Below, piece by piece: positions 31,186 through 42,830 of a stretch of 64,000 nt of DNA (position 1 is the first letter of the stretch; each line of letters opens with the position of its first letter). Origin of the DNA: Pictodentalium vernedei. Lineage: Eukaryota > Mollusca > Scaphopoda > Dentaliida > Dentaliidae. Where the stretch lies: NCBI GenBank assembly GCA_031216915.1, contig CM062296.1, forward strand, positions 799,881,022 to 799,945,021. Reading direction: 5' to 3'. The position numbers and the translations under genes are program-made. The notes under the pieces are model-generated. The model saw only the letters and a program-made list of their open reading frames with translations. It did no database searches and was not told the origin of the DNA.

Positions 31186-32170
31186 ACTGATACATCTCAA
31201 TATAATAGATGTCACCCAACTGGACGTGCTGGGGATAACTTCATAAATCAAAAGTTTCACTATATTTGTTAGGAATGCAAAGTATCCAGGAAAAGGTATT
31301 TTGCAAAATTAACGCGCAGTGACTAGAATTTTCCTAATTTGGTCGAATTGATATCCACCTATCATTCCATTGTTTATCGGAGACTTAATTTTTGACGAAT
31401 ATTCAATCTAACAAACGTGTTCATTGCTGATATTATATCATATAAATATAACACTCACAGCGCAAAATCCAAAAAAGATGTCGTCTGCAGCGAGAATATA
31501 ATTTTAGCACGTAGAGACGGAATTCCGACGCGGAGATAAGTGTCGTGGCTGCCAAAATGATGCTTGATTACGCGGTGTGATTTGATTGTACTATTGCAAT
31601 ATTTAACTAATCCGACCCTCGATGTTGTCAAATTCCGATATCCGCGTTGCCAAATTGTTCCACCGAAAATGTATAATTTTTGCCCATTTTTTGCAATTTT
31701 TCATTGTATGGCGCGAGGTAGATACACGAACGTGAGAGCCCTGTTAAACAATGTAAATTGTACCAACTCCGGATATTAAATGTTTTCTGTAAAAGTTAAA
31801 AACGGTGTTTTTAAACCCGCAAAACGTGGTTACGTCGAATATGAGGAACTTTGTGTTGGCGAAAACAACACTTCCAAAACGATATTTTCAGAACCAAATA
31901 CGACTTGCAAGTTGACTGATAGTCCATTCAGTTAATGAACATGAATATTGCAAAACTCACCTCTTCATTTAAACGAGTTTGCAAGCGGCTCACGCTATCG
32001 CCTGATTTATTTTGTCATTGGTGCCGAGAAGTGGCGTTCATTTTTATACACTTCCGAGAAGCACCTTTTTGATTGTGCGGTTTGATACAGCCAGAAAATG
32101 TGAGGTAAAAGAAGTTTCTTGTTTCTGCGTTTCCGACGATTGATGTTCCCATGATGTCAAAGATCACAAA
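31186..32170. other. no recognised feature
   Basis: Unassigned AT-rich sequence with short frames only. Confidence 0.4.
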
Positions 32171-32255
32171 TCTGTCGTGGACAAAATATGACAGTCACCT
32201 ATTCGCGAAAGTCACTTTCGCAAATAGGTGACTGTCATATTTTGTCCACGGCAGA
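32171..32255. repeat. 85-bp palindrome
   Basis: TCTGTCGTGGACAAAATATG, ACAGTCACCTATT pairs with AATAGGTGACTGTCATATTT, TGTCCACGGCAGA; the apex is GCGAAAGTCACTTTCGC. Near-perfect, single copy in this window. Confidence 0.88.
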
Positions 32256-33176
32256 CTAGCTCTATGACCAGAAGCAGTATGTGACAGTGTATGTGATGTA
32301 TGGTTTGATAATTTTAACTTTTACAACGAAAAATGTGTGTTTGAATTTCCTTTCATCATATTCAATTGGAGGCCAGAATGCAGTTAGAAGCCACCTCAGA
32401 CCACCTGAAAATCAAAACTTTTCTGGGGGAGAACCCCCCCCCCCCCCCCCAAGACCCCAGACACACACAAACGCACGTCCCTTCGGCGTGTGCGGCAGTC
32501 GCCTTGGGCGACTGATGCTAGGACTCTGTCGGATCACATCAACTCCCCCCCCCCCGTATTTTAATTCCTCGATCCAGCCATGTTCCGCATGCAAAATATG
32601 ACCATCCCTGACGCCAGGTTGCTCGCGAATGCTTCATTCTAAGGGTTACTTTCAAAACAATTTCTCCTCTGGAAAGGTCACCTTTCCATACCGTTCTCCA
32701 GTGGCGAAGATATAGGGGTGATGATGAGTTGACAACAAGCCCCCTCCCACCACCTCCCACCCCCACCCCTACCCCAAAAAGTTGGATTTTGGTTCGTGTG
32801 GGGAGTGTAGTTTTGTCCCATGCAGAATATTGCGGCTGTTGATATGAAAACCTCACGTCCACCAGCAGGCATAAAACATAACTTACATCTCCCTCTGATG
32901 AACTGGGCCTCAGTGGATAACCCCGTTTCATGATAAATGCGAAGAGGTTGATACAAACCTCTCCATCTTACTCCGGTGTCCAGAAGTCTGCTCTGCGACC
33001 GTATTTGCTGGGTGAAAAAGACGCAGTTTCAACATAGAAACTTACGAACAGCAACTGAGAATCCTCTGATTGCTCATAGAATCCGAGAATCGACTGGGCA
33101 GTGATGGTAGCGTTCTGCTAAATCTGCGAGGGCTTAAAATCGCTGTCGCCAGTTTGTTTTGCAGGGGCCAAAAACA
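32256..33176. other. no gene; C-run and hAT-like half ends
   Basis: Poly(C) at 32436-32451 and 32545-32555, and an isolated hAT-like end (CAGTGGCGAAGATATAGGGG, 32699). Frames here have no recognisable domain. Confidence 0.4.
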
Positions 33177-33184
33177 CTCGCAGG

Positions 33185-33750
33185 TAGAGCTGTAGGTTTT
33201 TAAATTTCTTGTTCGGTTTCGGTTTTGGTGTTTCAGGTGGAGTAAAACCTCGGTTCGGTTCGGTTTTCGGTTTGTTCATGAGGCCAAATAAAATTCAATA
33301 AAACTCATTCTTATGTCCGGAGTCATAACTGAATGGCAGTGGAATTGAGTGAAACTCAATGAATGCCCGAAATAAGCTATAATACATGAAGAATCAGGAA
33401 GACCAATATACTAATTACCTAAATATACAGAACTTTTATTGTGCTTGGCCATTTTCGATGTCTGACACATACACGCAACTTGAGGAAAGCTGCAAACACA
33501 ACTAAACTGAAATGTCGGAAATTCACAGAATGTAGCCTTCCCAGAGTAGTGAGAGTACCCGGACACTGCCATTGGCAGTGTCTGGGTACTCTCACTACTC
33601 TGGGATGGCTACATTCTGTGAATTTCTGCAGCAAGAGAGTATTTAATACAAATGAAAAACCTTAGATTACGGGATGTCGACGGTTTCGGTTCCGGTTTTT
33701 AAAAAAAAACCTAAAAACCTCGGTTCGGTTTCGGTTAACCTACAGCTCTA
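33185..33750. mobile_element. hAT-type MITE, family F (copy F1), 8-bp TSD
   Basis: Ends TAGAGCTGTAGG and CCTACAGCTCTA with perfect CTCGCAGG duplications (33177-33184, 33751-33758). Both ends carry repeated TTCGGTTTCGGTTTT motifs on the same strand. A long palindrome (about 33518-33629, arms ATTCACAGAATGTAGCC and GAGAGTACC, apex CTGCCATTGGCAG) lies in the right half. Small frames inside are shadows of the palindrome. Confidence 0.95.
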
Positions 33751-34449
33751 CTCGCAGGGGCAATTCATATTTTACCGTTCTCTGGTACAATTTATCTCAA
33801 AGTAACATAAGATGTAAACTGGGAATCGTTCTCTGGGAGCATATATTATAAGGGGTAGTTATTGTGTGTTAATTGATGAATTGTCAGTTCTTATTTCAGA
33901 AAAGTGAACAATAAATTGACACTGTTTATCATGCGTACTCACGTCTTGACTGTTGTTTCTTCCCTATGAGTCATTATCAAGGTCTTTCGCTGTTATGCGG
34001 CTTGATGACTTGATCTGAGTCGAGTGCTGCGTTTTACACGCAGACTTTTGTAACATTCTAGCAGCAGTCGCCTATACTTGTCTCATAATTTATTAATACG
34101 CCTGTATTGTATTTTTCGAAAGCTGAGAGTTTTTGCTCTATTCCCCTTTAACATGTCCATGCTAGCCCGGTCGTTTGAAAACAAATCCAAACAGTATTAC
34201 ATATAATATCAGACTGACTGACAGGGCTGCGTGGCATCTGGCGACTTCAAAGAGAATTCGTCAAACTTGGGTGGGTGATTGACCCAAATCCCAATGCAAG
34301 CACGAACAACCCCTGGCGTTAGCGACGACTCTGGCATGATCACACATGATAGTAATAGGTATTTAACAGGTTGAGTGCCAGAAGTCAGAAGCCACTATCA
34401 GAGCTTTCAGAACAATGAGGGTACCAGAGCAAATGCCAACATTTGCTTT

Positions 34450-35910
34450 GTTTATGTTTCATATTCAGTCAAACAAAAATATTTTGTTTGGCCAATATGG
34501 AATGCAGTAGAACTATTTGGGAGGTACTCGCTGCAATCGCTTGCTGGATAAAATGAAATCGTGCACTGCATCAAATAAAACTCGGTTCTCGCCGCTGCTT
34601 GAAAATTCTGAGCCATGAAGTAAAGCTGGTTGTTCAATTGCAAAATGTAGAAGATTTATCGTAGAATTTCTGGCCACTTCAAACCGCGGACTGTGAAGGA
34701 GGTAATGATCTGGTGTTTCACGCTCCCCACACTCGCACAATAGAGCTGTAGGTTTTTAAATTTCTTGTTCGGTTTCGGTTTTGGTTTTTCAGGTGGAGTA
34801 AAACCTCGGTTCGGTTCAGTTTTCGGTTTGTTCATGAGGCCAAATAAAATTCAATAAAACTCATTCTTATGTTCGAAGTCATAACTGAATGGCAGTGAAA
34901 TTGAGTGAAACTCAATGAATGCCCGAAATAAGCTATAATACATGAAGAATCAGGAAGGCCAATATAATAATTACCTAAATATACAGAACTTTTATTGTGC
35001 TTGGCCATTTTTCGAGGTCTGAAACCTACACGCAACTTGAGGAAAGCTGCAAACACAACTAAACTGAAATGTCGGAAATTCACAGAATGTAGCCTTCCCA
35101 GAGCAGTGAGAGTACCCAGACACTGCCATTGGCAGTGTCTGGGTACTCTCACCACTCTGGGATGGCTACATTCTGTGAATTTCTGCAGCAAGAGAGTATT
35201 TAATAAAAAAACGAAAAACCGTAGATAACGGGATGTCGACGGTTTCGGTTTCGGTTTTTAAAAAAAAAGTAAAATCCTCGGTTCGGTTTCGGTTAACCAA
35301 CAGCTCTATCGCACAAAGCATTGTCTGATAAGTGGTTACTAAAAAGGTGAGACTTTAGGTGACTACAATGTAGCCGTAGTCTACAGTGATGAATTTGAGT
35401 TACTCGAAATTTGCTGTTCTGTAAAACGGTGGGGGTCTTCGGTTACCATTATTTAAAAATGTTCTAAAATTGGTCAGAAAGGCATTCTCACGCACAGGGA
35501 CGGGCAGATTATCTCACTGGTCAGTCACATTCGGAATGAAGGAGGCCTTATACGAATTGGTACGACAAAAGGGAACACGATGATTGTGGCTTGATCTGAG
35601 GTCAGCCGTGGATGTCACATCGGATATCACTGGGGACTCTACAAGAGATGTATGGTGGTGAGATACAATGGTACATCTTAAAAAGTTTAATCAACCTGTG
35701 CTTGCGGCGTCTCTCCTGTAAGGGTTCCCAACCTGTTTCGGTATAGTGTAAGGACTTTCTAGCACTAAGTGTTGCTCCTGTAACGAGCCTATCCGCTGCT
35801 ATTTGTACTTTTTCTAGCTCATCGGCTTTTGTTGCAGAGCAGTTATCCCATGGAGTATCTGCATATTCAAGTACAGGTCTAACGAAAGCATAGTAAATAT
35901 TGGCCAATCA
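34450..35910 (-). pseudogene. non-LTR retrotransposon, RT C-terminal remnant
   Basis: On the minus strand, 35907-35602 encodes IYYAFVRPVLEYADTPWDNC, LEKVQIAADRLVTGA, GWEPLQERRRKHRLIKLFKM, the C-terminal RT region of jockey/CR1-type LINEs. It goes on through frameshifts to HHCRLRLHCSHLKSHLFSN and, past family F copy F2, CECGERETPDHYLLHSPRF, the usual C-terminal CCHC-like motif, ending near 34515. Stops and shifts make it inactive, and the 5' two-thirds is absent. Confidence 0.88.
34741..35308. mobile_element. hAT-type MITE, family F (copy F2), 8-bp TSD, inside LINE remnant
   Basis: TAGAGCTGTAGG to CAGCTCTA, with TCGCACAA at 34733-34740 and 35309-35316. Same length (568 bp) and layout as F1 and very similar to it. 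It splits the non-LTR remnant exactly at the C-terminal Cys motif. Confidence 0.95.
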
Positions 35911-36045
35911 CATACATTATGGACAACAGAGCGTGCATGTTGCGGTCATCGACATAAAATTGAGCAAATAAGTTCCTTATATTAAATGGACTGAAATAGT
36001 CGGAAACCACCAGGATGGTACCAAGTTAACAACCCTTTTTTCTTA

Positions 36046-36246
36046 TTAACTTCGGGGGGCGAACGGCAAGTAGGCTGACTCGTGGCCCACCACTACGGTG
36101 AATGTATCACCATTGACACCACATTGTATCCAGCCATATATGATGAATTCAAGCTGACCATGTATTTTCCTTATCTTTTCCTTATTTTCACCATAGTTTA
36201 AGCAGCTTCTCACACCGTCGTCCCGTGATCGCCGCCTTAAAGCCAC
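36046..36246 (-). CDS. short open frame, unrecognised
   Basis: 66 codons on the minus strand with ordinary composition (IIYGWIQCGVNGDTFTVVVG near the end). Lies upstream of the LINE remnant on the same strand but is not a LINE domain I know. It may be a relic exon or chance. Confidence 0.15.
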   Translation of the reverse strand: MALRRRSRDDGVRSCLNYGENKEKIRKIHGQLEFIIYGWIQCGVNGDTFTVVVGHESAYLPFAPRS

Positions 36247-36815
36247 ATTTGGACCCCTTCTGGCGTAGAAAACCTGGCGCGGTTGTCACTCAGCGGCAGT
36301 GTGTGTGGCAAGAAATACATACCCACCTGTCAAGTTAGTGCACCAATTACACGGGGAGACGACTTACATAAGCTATCAGCTTCATGTCGAATCCCCTCCC
36401 TCATTACGCTAACAACTTATGTCTGCCGCTATTTTGTGTACTTATGTATTTTATCTATAACCTGTATTGTCAAAATTGCCACACATTTAACTCTGTACAC
36501 AAATAACAAACTTTTCTGAATAAATATTGTATAAACTAAATATTTTGTTTATATTAATTTGTTCTATTATAAATCATTGGAGACTGCCTGTCGACACTCT
36601 CAAATAATTTGTAATAAAACAAATTTTGAATAAATTCAGTCCACCAATAATAACCTAGCCCTCAACCTGTTAACTGCAGTGTCACAACTGGCCCAATCTT
36701 TCATAGTTTCGTTGTTGCCATAACACCTCTAAAACAATATTTAAGCCAATAGAAAGTTGCGCGTGCATGTGATAGATATTGGATTGAGTTATGCAGTGAA
36801 TAAGTTGACCGTGTC

Positions 36816-37503
36816 CAGGGACGTGGCGACAGGGGATGTGTCACCCCACCCCCCACAATCCTGGCAAAAAATTACTATAGTTAGAAATTCGGCGGGCAAG
36901 TCATGAGTAGTTGGAAATACTATCTATCTGGATTTTAGAGCTTCTTCAGTGATGCTGATGTCTCCTTTACTTTCCAAAATTCCTGCTCGGTTTCAAAGCG
37001 GCAAAAATTCTAACTGTTACTATTTACAACTACAGTATACGCAATATCGAGCTTCATAAGTGTGCATGATGTAAATCGGTACGAGATTTCTATAGTACAT
37101 TTACTTATTGTAATAAAAAAATACTCGAAATGCACTTCAAGAAATTCAAAATGATGAAACATCGAAAATTAATCATTCCTGCACAAGATCTGATTTAATG
37201 TTAGGACAGTGTGAATTACTCAAAGTTCTCAGCTTGAACATTTGTTTAGCACTTATTCAGTTCCCAGTATAATACCTAATAATCATAGCCTGAGCCTGAT
37301 AATCCTATCATAAATGTGTTGGCATTTCAGTTACTAGAATCAATTTTATGCCCCCTTTCATAGCTTCATTTTCAAACATTTTCTCGATATTGAATTTTCA
37401 ACTAGGGGAAGAACCTGGAGAGGGGTTCCCCTCTCGATTCTTCCGCCTAGTTGAAAATTCACTACCCTACACCCCCAACCGAAAACCTCTAGCCACGTCC
37501 CTG
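36816..37503. mobile_element. hAT-like MITE, family H (copy H2)
   Basis: CAGGGACGTGGCGACAGGGG at the left and AGCCACGTCCCTG at the right; flanks ACCGTGTC (36808-36815) and ACCCTGTC (37504-37511) match at 7 of 8. A palindrome near the right end (AATTTTCAACTAGGGGAAG, 37396-37463). Reverse orientation relative to H1. Confidence 0.85.
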
Positions 37504-37644
37504 ACCCTGTCCGGCATTTGTGAAATCGATTTGCTTTATAAAACTGTTCACGTCCGTGATAAGTGAGATCCGAATAAGCCTTATGTGGCTGGCAATATGT
37601 GATCGATATATTTCATCACACACAACAGATTATAACTTTATGGG

Positions 37645-38494
37645 CAATTCATTTATTTATTGGTGCTTAAGGTCACATATTTCTGCACGAGGGCTAATCA
37701 TGACTATGACAGTTTTACGGGTGCAGGAAGCCGGAGTACCCGGAGAGAACCCCCGATCAACGGCGAGCAACTGCCAGTAGAGCTGTAGGTTAACCGAAAC
37801 CGAACCGATGTTTTTAGTTTTTTTTTAAAAACCGAAACCGAAACCGTCGACATCCCGTAATCTAAGGTTTTTCGTTTTTTATTAAATACTCTCTTGCTGC
37901 ATAAATTCACAGAATGTAGCCACCCCAGAGTAGTGAGAGTACCCAGACACTGCCAATGGCAGTGTCTGGGTACGCTCACTACCCTGGGAAGGCTACATTT
38001 TGTGAATTTCCGACATTTCAGTTTAGTTGTGTTTGCAGCTTTCCTCAAGTTGCGTGTAGGTGTCAGACCTCGAAAAATGGCCAAGCACAATAAAAGTTCT
38101 GTATATTTAAGTAATTATTATATTGGCCTTCCTGATTCTTCATGTTTTGTAGTTTATTTCGGGCATTCATTGAGTTTCACTCATTTCACTGCCATTCAGT
38201 CATGACTCCGGACATAAGAATGAGTTATATTGAATTGTATTTGGCCTCATGAACCAACCAAAAACCAAACCGAACCGAGGTTTTACTCCACCTGAAAAAC
38301 CAAAACCGAAACCGAACAAGAAATTTAAAAACCTACAGCTCTAACTGCCAGCTCCCCAACAAACTAACTCCTCACAAGCAGGGTTCGCATTGGTTGAAGA
38401 CAAGTACAAGTGCACATTTGACGTGTAGTACGCCTTAGTACACAAAGCCACGTGCCTCCACGTGGGGAACGGGGGTGATGTGTCTTGCCCAAGT
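37645..38494 (-). mobile_element. SINE split by family F copy F3
   Basis: Left part 37645-37777 holds tail type 1 and part of the body (minus strand); right part 38352-38494 continues the body from CTCCCCAACAAACTAACTCC through GGCAAGACACA. The head is missing beyond 38494. The interruption is a clean F insertion with an 8-bp duplication of SINE sequence. Confidence 0.9.
37778..38343. mobile_element. hAT-type MITE, family F (copy F3), 8-bp TSD, inside SINE
   Basis: TAGAGCTGTAGGTTAACC to CCTACAGCTCTA, flanked by ACTGCCAG at 37770-37777 and 38344-38351. Inverted relative to F1 and F2. Length 566 bp, equal to F1. Confidence 0.96.
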
Positions 38495-38697
38495 TTGTGA
38501 GCAATGCATGAGGAGATTACCACGAATGAAAAAAATGTGGCCGTAAATTATGTGAAATTATCCCACAGTGGCCTTTGTTTAAAATCATATGAAAAGAGTG
38601 CCAACGGAAATCGCCAATATGCAAACGATCGTAAAAAATTTATATGACTGCGATCGTCCCACAAAATCGTGATGATTCATCGTAACTGTGGTGGAAG

Positions 38698-38985
38698 TGC
38701 AGTGCCTCAGTAAGTGGAGATGCAGCAGGCTGTAATCCGGGAGGTTCTAGGTTCAAGAAACTTAATCCCAATTGCCCACGCGGAGGGCATTGTGTACTAA
38801 GGTGTACGGCACATCGATGGTGAACTTTTCTTCAACCAGTGCAAACCCTGCATGTGCGGAGTACGTTATGAAGTCTGACAGTACAGTGCCTCGTTGTTGT
38901 ACCTCGACATCCTCCATTCGTGAAACTGTCCGACACGAGGCGACCATGGCCGTCGAAAGTGTCATTAAACCCCAATAAATTATAG
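38698..38985 (+). mobile_element. SINE, internally deleted, tail type 2
   Basis: GCAGTGCCTCAGTAAGTGGA head with GGTTCAAG as a decayed B box, a deletion through the GTCCTTGGGCAAG block, then the body (GGTGTACGGCACATCGATGG) and tail type 2 (CCGACACGAGGCGACCATGG, GTCGAAAGTGTCATTAAACC, CCAATAAAT). Confidence 0.82.
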
Positions 38986-39409
38986 TTGTGGTCACCCTGC
39001 ATTATCAGGCCACAGAACCAGGCCTATCAGTTTAAAAATCACATGCGCGTGGCATGCTGCGCACCTGAGACAAAGTTTGTGTGTGCGATTTGTTCCCATG
39101 GGCGCGCATTTGAAGTGAGGGAAGAATGTCATTGATATGAGTTAACATTTTTGCAACCAGTTTGTAAATTGTAGCTAGGCATGGTTAATTGTATTAGAAA
39201 AGAGCCTCTCACCTTTAGTGCCATGAATTTGATGAGATCATTTCTGTTCACTGCTAAGAAAAATGTCACAAACAGTTCCACGTTTCCATTTACCTACTCC
39301 TCGCAATGAAATATCTGGCAGGAATATGCTGCGAGTCATGAAAGTGTTGTGGTAAGAAATTATTATATGCCCCATTGACTAAGATCTCTTCGTTGTCCGA
39401 CATTGACCA

Positions 39410-39727
39410 CAGAGCTGTAGGTTTTTAAATTTCTTGTTCGGTTTTGGTTTTGGTTTTTCAGGTGGAGTAAAACCTCGGTTCGGTTCAGTTTTCGGTTTGT
39501 TCATGAGGCCAAATACAATTCAATAAAACTCATTCTTATGTCCTGAGTCATGATTGAATGGCAGTGAAACTGAGTGAAACTCAATGAATGCCCGAAATAA
39601 ACTACAATACATGAAGAATCAGGAAGGCCAATATAATAATTACCTAAATATACAGAACTTTTATTGTGCTTGGCCATTTTTCGAGGTCTGACACCTACAC
39701 GCAACTTGAGGAAAGCTGCAAACACAC
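39410..39727. mobile_element. family F, left half (copy F4)
   Basis: AGAGCTGTAGGTTTTTAAAT through CTGCAAACACA, matching the left 318 bp of F1. The right half, including the palindrome, is missing and is replaced directly by family G sequence. No right end or target duplication remains. Confidence 0.85.
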
Positions 39728-40053
39728 TTGACAAGTGTAATGTCGCGACACTTAAAAGGAAACAACGCAGATGACGCGGATCAGGCTCGACCTCTCGAGC
39801 CTGATCCGCGTCATCTGCGTTGTGTCCTTTTAATTATGTACCCACCAAGCGCAAATCAAATTATGGACGATTCTGGAAGAACCACCAATGCTAGACACAT
39901 GGGAAATGCCATCCATTCAAGTTTCAGATGTCTGACGATTGTAATGTCTAAGTGCTTAAAGCATTGCACTTTGAGTGTTAAAATCAAACCCTAAGAGTTA
40001 GAATGGGTTTAACACCTCGAAAGTGTCAGTTTTAACACTTCAGTTTTTAGTGT
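39728..40053. mobile_element. family G, copy G2, joined to truncated F4
   Basis: Both arms of a palindrome (GCAGATGACGCGGATCAGGC and inverse; apex CTCGACCTCTCGAG) and the right inverted end CAGTTTTTAGTGT are present, but the left inverted end seen in G1 is absent. Together G1 and G2 define the complete family. Confidence 0.8.
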
Positions 40054-40847
40054 GTATGATGATGCCGTGGGCAGCAACGCGGAGTTACCTGACATACATG
40101 TAGGAGTTCGACCTTATCGCGACCGAGTCGAGATCCGGTCGAAAATCTCTTTCCGATTTTGTAATCAACGTAGTGTAGTTGGTTGATGAAATACATTCAG
40201 AAGCCATTGAAGACTCCATGATGTTACAATGGTTTTGCTTACTGTTCTACAAACATCGATACTCGCGAATCGTAGTTAATATAATAAAAAGGCGTGCTTA
40301 TAAAGAAAAGCGGACTTTATATAACATTCTGTACTCCTGACAATGGTCGGCTGATGATTATATTGATTGGTCTCTTTACATCCAACACAGACTTTCAGAA
40401 TATTTCACAGACTTCACAGTGATACACTATTTGTTTGTGTGTCACCATAGCATTTCCTTTCTACCACCAGCCTTGGAGAGTAATTCAAGAGGTGAGACTT
40501 GAGGCGCCAAGACGCTGTGATTATCAAGTAAGTGTATCGTTGCACACGTTCTTTGGGATGTGAATGTACTTACTTTTAGAGCGAAACACACCCGACCCCG
40601 CTTTGCTGAACTGAAGTGGATTCTGGTAACATAGAAATTCGGTAGACAAGCCTACTTCAGACCAGTTCATAAGCTTCGACTCTGGGAGTGCTTTACAAAA
40701 TTTTAATGTAGAGGTTAATTCTAGAATGGTGAAAACTTGTGAACCTCTTTGCCTTTACTGATGACATTCTGTTGGGAGATAAACTGTTGGAAAGTGGTCT
40801 GTTTACTCGTTTCATCAGGTGTCCCGACACCTGAGATTATTGTCAGC
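40054..40847. other. no recognised feature
   Basis: Unassigned sequence between G2 and D2 with short frames only. Confidence 0.4.
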
Positions 40848-41100
40848 TTAACCCTTTGAACCCTCGTTTCCTGGACTGGAATGGTATCGCCTTTGTGTAC
40901 ACTTACAGTGAGATGGGTCAGTCTAATATCAATATATGGGGAGGATAAAATAATAACTGCAGTCTGCAGCCGTCTGGCTGCAGACTGCAGTTATTATTTT
41001 ATCATCAATGCTTCATGTATAGACCTCTTATAATAAGACAAAAATGGGACGAAATTATTTCCTGGACCGAAAAATTGGTCTTATGAGTTCAAAGGGTTAA
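40848..41100. mobile_element. TTAA-type MITE, family D (copy D2)
   Basis: TTAACCCTTTGAACCCTCG to GTTCAAAGGGTTAA with TTAA at both borders and a central palindrome ACTGCAGTCTGCAGCC (about 40958-40993). The right TTAA is shared with the start of a C-family fragment. Confidence 0.9.
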
Positions 41101-41150
41101 TACTTTACCTAACAAATCGCTCACATTCACCCGTATAATTTATATTGACT
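41097..41150. mobile_element. family C, one-ended fragment abutting D2
   Basis: TTAATACTTTACCTAACAAA then TCGCTCACATTCACCCGTAT, matching one arm of C1. It starts at the same TTAA where D2 ends, and no other end is found. Confidence 0.7.
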
Positions 41151-41915
41151 CTGTGTTGGATGTAAAGTGATTCTTGTATCGCGTCCACTGTATATTACTC
41201 AACATTTCTTAGGTTCGTCCAACATACGCGCTACTACACAATGGAATCAGTTGGGTTGGAAACCATCCCGAGTCGGTTGGGTTGAGTGAATATGAACCCA
41301 ACTAGGTTCATGTTCGCTCGACCTGGATGGTTTGCGTTGGTTTGTGGCCCAACTAATTTTGGAGTGTAGAATTACGTTTTATTTTCCGCTTGCCCATGGG
41401 ATTTCGGTGAGTCACCGTGAGGGTCGTGATTTCTCTTTTCGCTAATGCGGGACAACGAATTTGTTAAAATCCGAACTCGTATTGGTATCTGAATGCTGAC
41501 CTAGGTATATATATTCCTCAGCTCGGTAAGAAACGCACTTTGTGGACAATCTATCCACTCCCTTTGCGTCAATGCTGGTTACTCAATCCAGAACAACCAT
41601 CAAGAATCTTTTGTTGTTGTTCTGTATCGTCTCTCTGTTCACTGTTATCAACAATTTTTATTTTTTCTCTCTCGTAAACCTATATTTCCAATATATAATC
41701 GAACACGTCCCAGCTCTTTGACAACCATAATGATCAGTATACACTTAATATAATGTCATATCCGATCTAATCTGTTTTTATAATATTATTTTATATATGG
41801 AAACTACAATAATAAACAAGCCTGTGGCTTTCTGTCTAATCGGTATTACTCGACCCCTTTATCTATCAGCCTGAATCGCATCAATAAGAACCCCCCCCCC
41901 CCACCCCCACCCCCT
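41151..41915. other. no gene; imperfect fold-back and C run
   Basis: An imperfect inverted pair around GGTTGGAAACCATCC and GGATGGTTTGCG (41255-41335), and a C-rich run at 41891-41914. Nothing coding recognised. Confidence 0.4.
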
Positions 41916-41979
41916 CACGAGTTCCAATGTGTTCTATGTGCCTACTGGCACATAGAACACATTGGAACTAGGGGACGAA
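41916..41979. repeat. palindrome, family E (copy E5)
   Basis: CACGAGTTCCAATGTGTTCT to ACATTGGAACTAGGGGACGA. The outer left arm has been replaced by the C-rich run. Confidence 0.85.
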
Positions 41980-42228
41980 GTGTTGCGAGTCGTGGAATGT
42001 AGAAATGTTATTTACAGTTGCTTCACTGTATGTCGTTGCTCTCTTGTTATACATTATCGCTTAATTCTTCATTCTAATAAAGTTATATTTTATAAGCTAA
42101 CAAGTACTATTACCCCTTTGGTGGGTAAGTGTCCGGTGGCGAATGGTCCGCCTTTATATTTGGAAAGTGGGGTACTGTTGTACATAACTACCTGATATTA
42201 TTGCAAATAAATATTATTTAAACGAATT

Positions 42229-42436
42229 TATAAATTGAGCAGTTGAAGATTTTATTTTTCAAATCATTTCAACAAAACCAAGTCATGTGACCCCTCCCTC
42301 ATTGAAACGACATTGACGAGCTCGTTCAAATGAGGAGGTCAAATGACATTGTTCTGTGGAAAGTTTTGAAAAATTTGCAAAAACAAAATAATTAAAATAG
42401 TAAATTTTAATATCGTATGCGTTGGATAAAGGGTAA
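42229..42436. mobile_element. family C, decayed copy (C2)
   Basis: Starts in the arm (TAAATTGAGCAGTTGAAG), with ACAAAACCAAGTCATGTGAC, a damaged GAGCTCG hairpin, and ATATCGTATGCGTTGGATAA at the right. The left TTAA end is not recognisable. Confidence 0.7.
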
Positions 42437-42687
42437 ACTCCTGAAAATCTAAAACAACCTGCCGATTAGGAGCGGGCCTCAATCCTTTCAGACTTAAATC
42501 TCTATGTTTTTTTTTCTGTTTAAATTTCCTATTGTGAACTACTAATTTTCAATTTATTGGTGAGTTGATATACGTATATCGAAATAATACAGGAAGCTAA
42601 CGTGACTCCCGAATATGGAAAAACCGCTGTTACAATTTATCCTACAATCGGCATGTATTTTGTCTGTATTAACTCCGGAACTGTCGT

Positions 42688-42733
42688 GTATCCGACCCCC
42701 TGATACAGATGTTTGTATCGGGGGTCGGATACA
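42688..42733. repeat. 46-bp hairpin
   Basis: GTATCCGACCCCCTGATACA pairs with TGTATCGGGGGTCGGATAC with almost no loop. Possibly part of a larger fold-back with the next feature. Confidence 0.8.
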
Positions 42734-42830
42734 AACACGTTCCTTTCGCGTGAATTCCATTTGTTTTCTTTTTGTTCATCAGTACGAATCAATAGTTCGT
42801 TATATATTCGTCTATACATTCTTGACTTAT

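Noticed and set aside
33419-38205. Recurrent frames with RVPRHCQWQCLGTLTTLG-type peptides
   Set aside because: These arise from the palindrome of family F in either direction and recur only because the MITE does.
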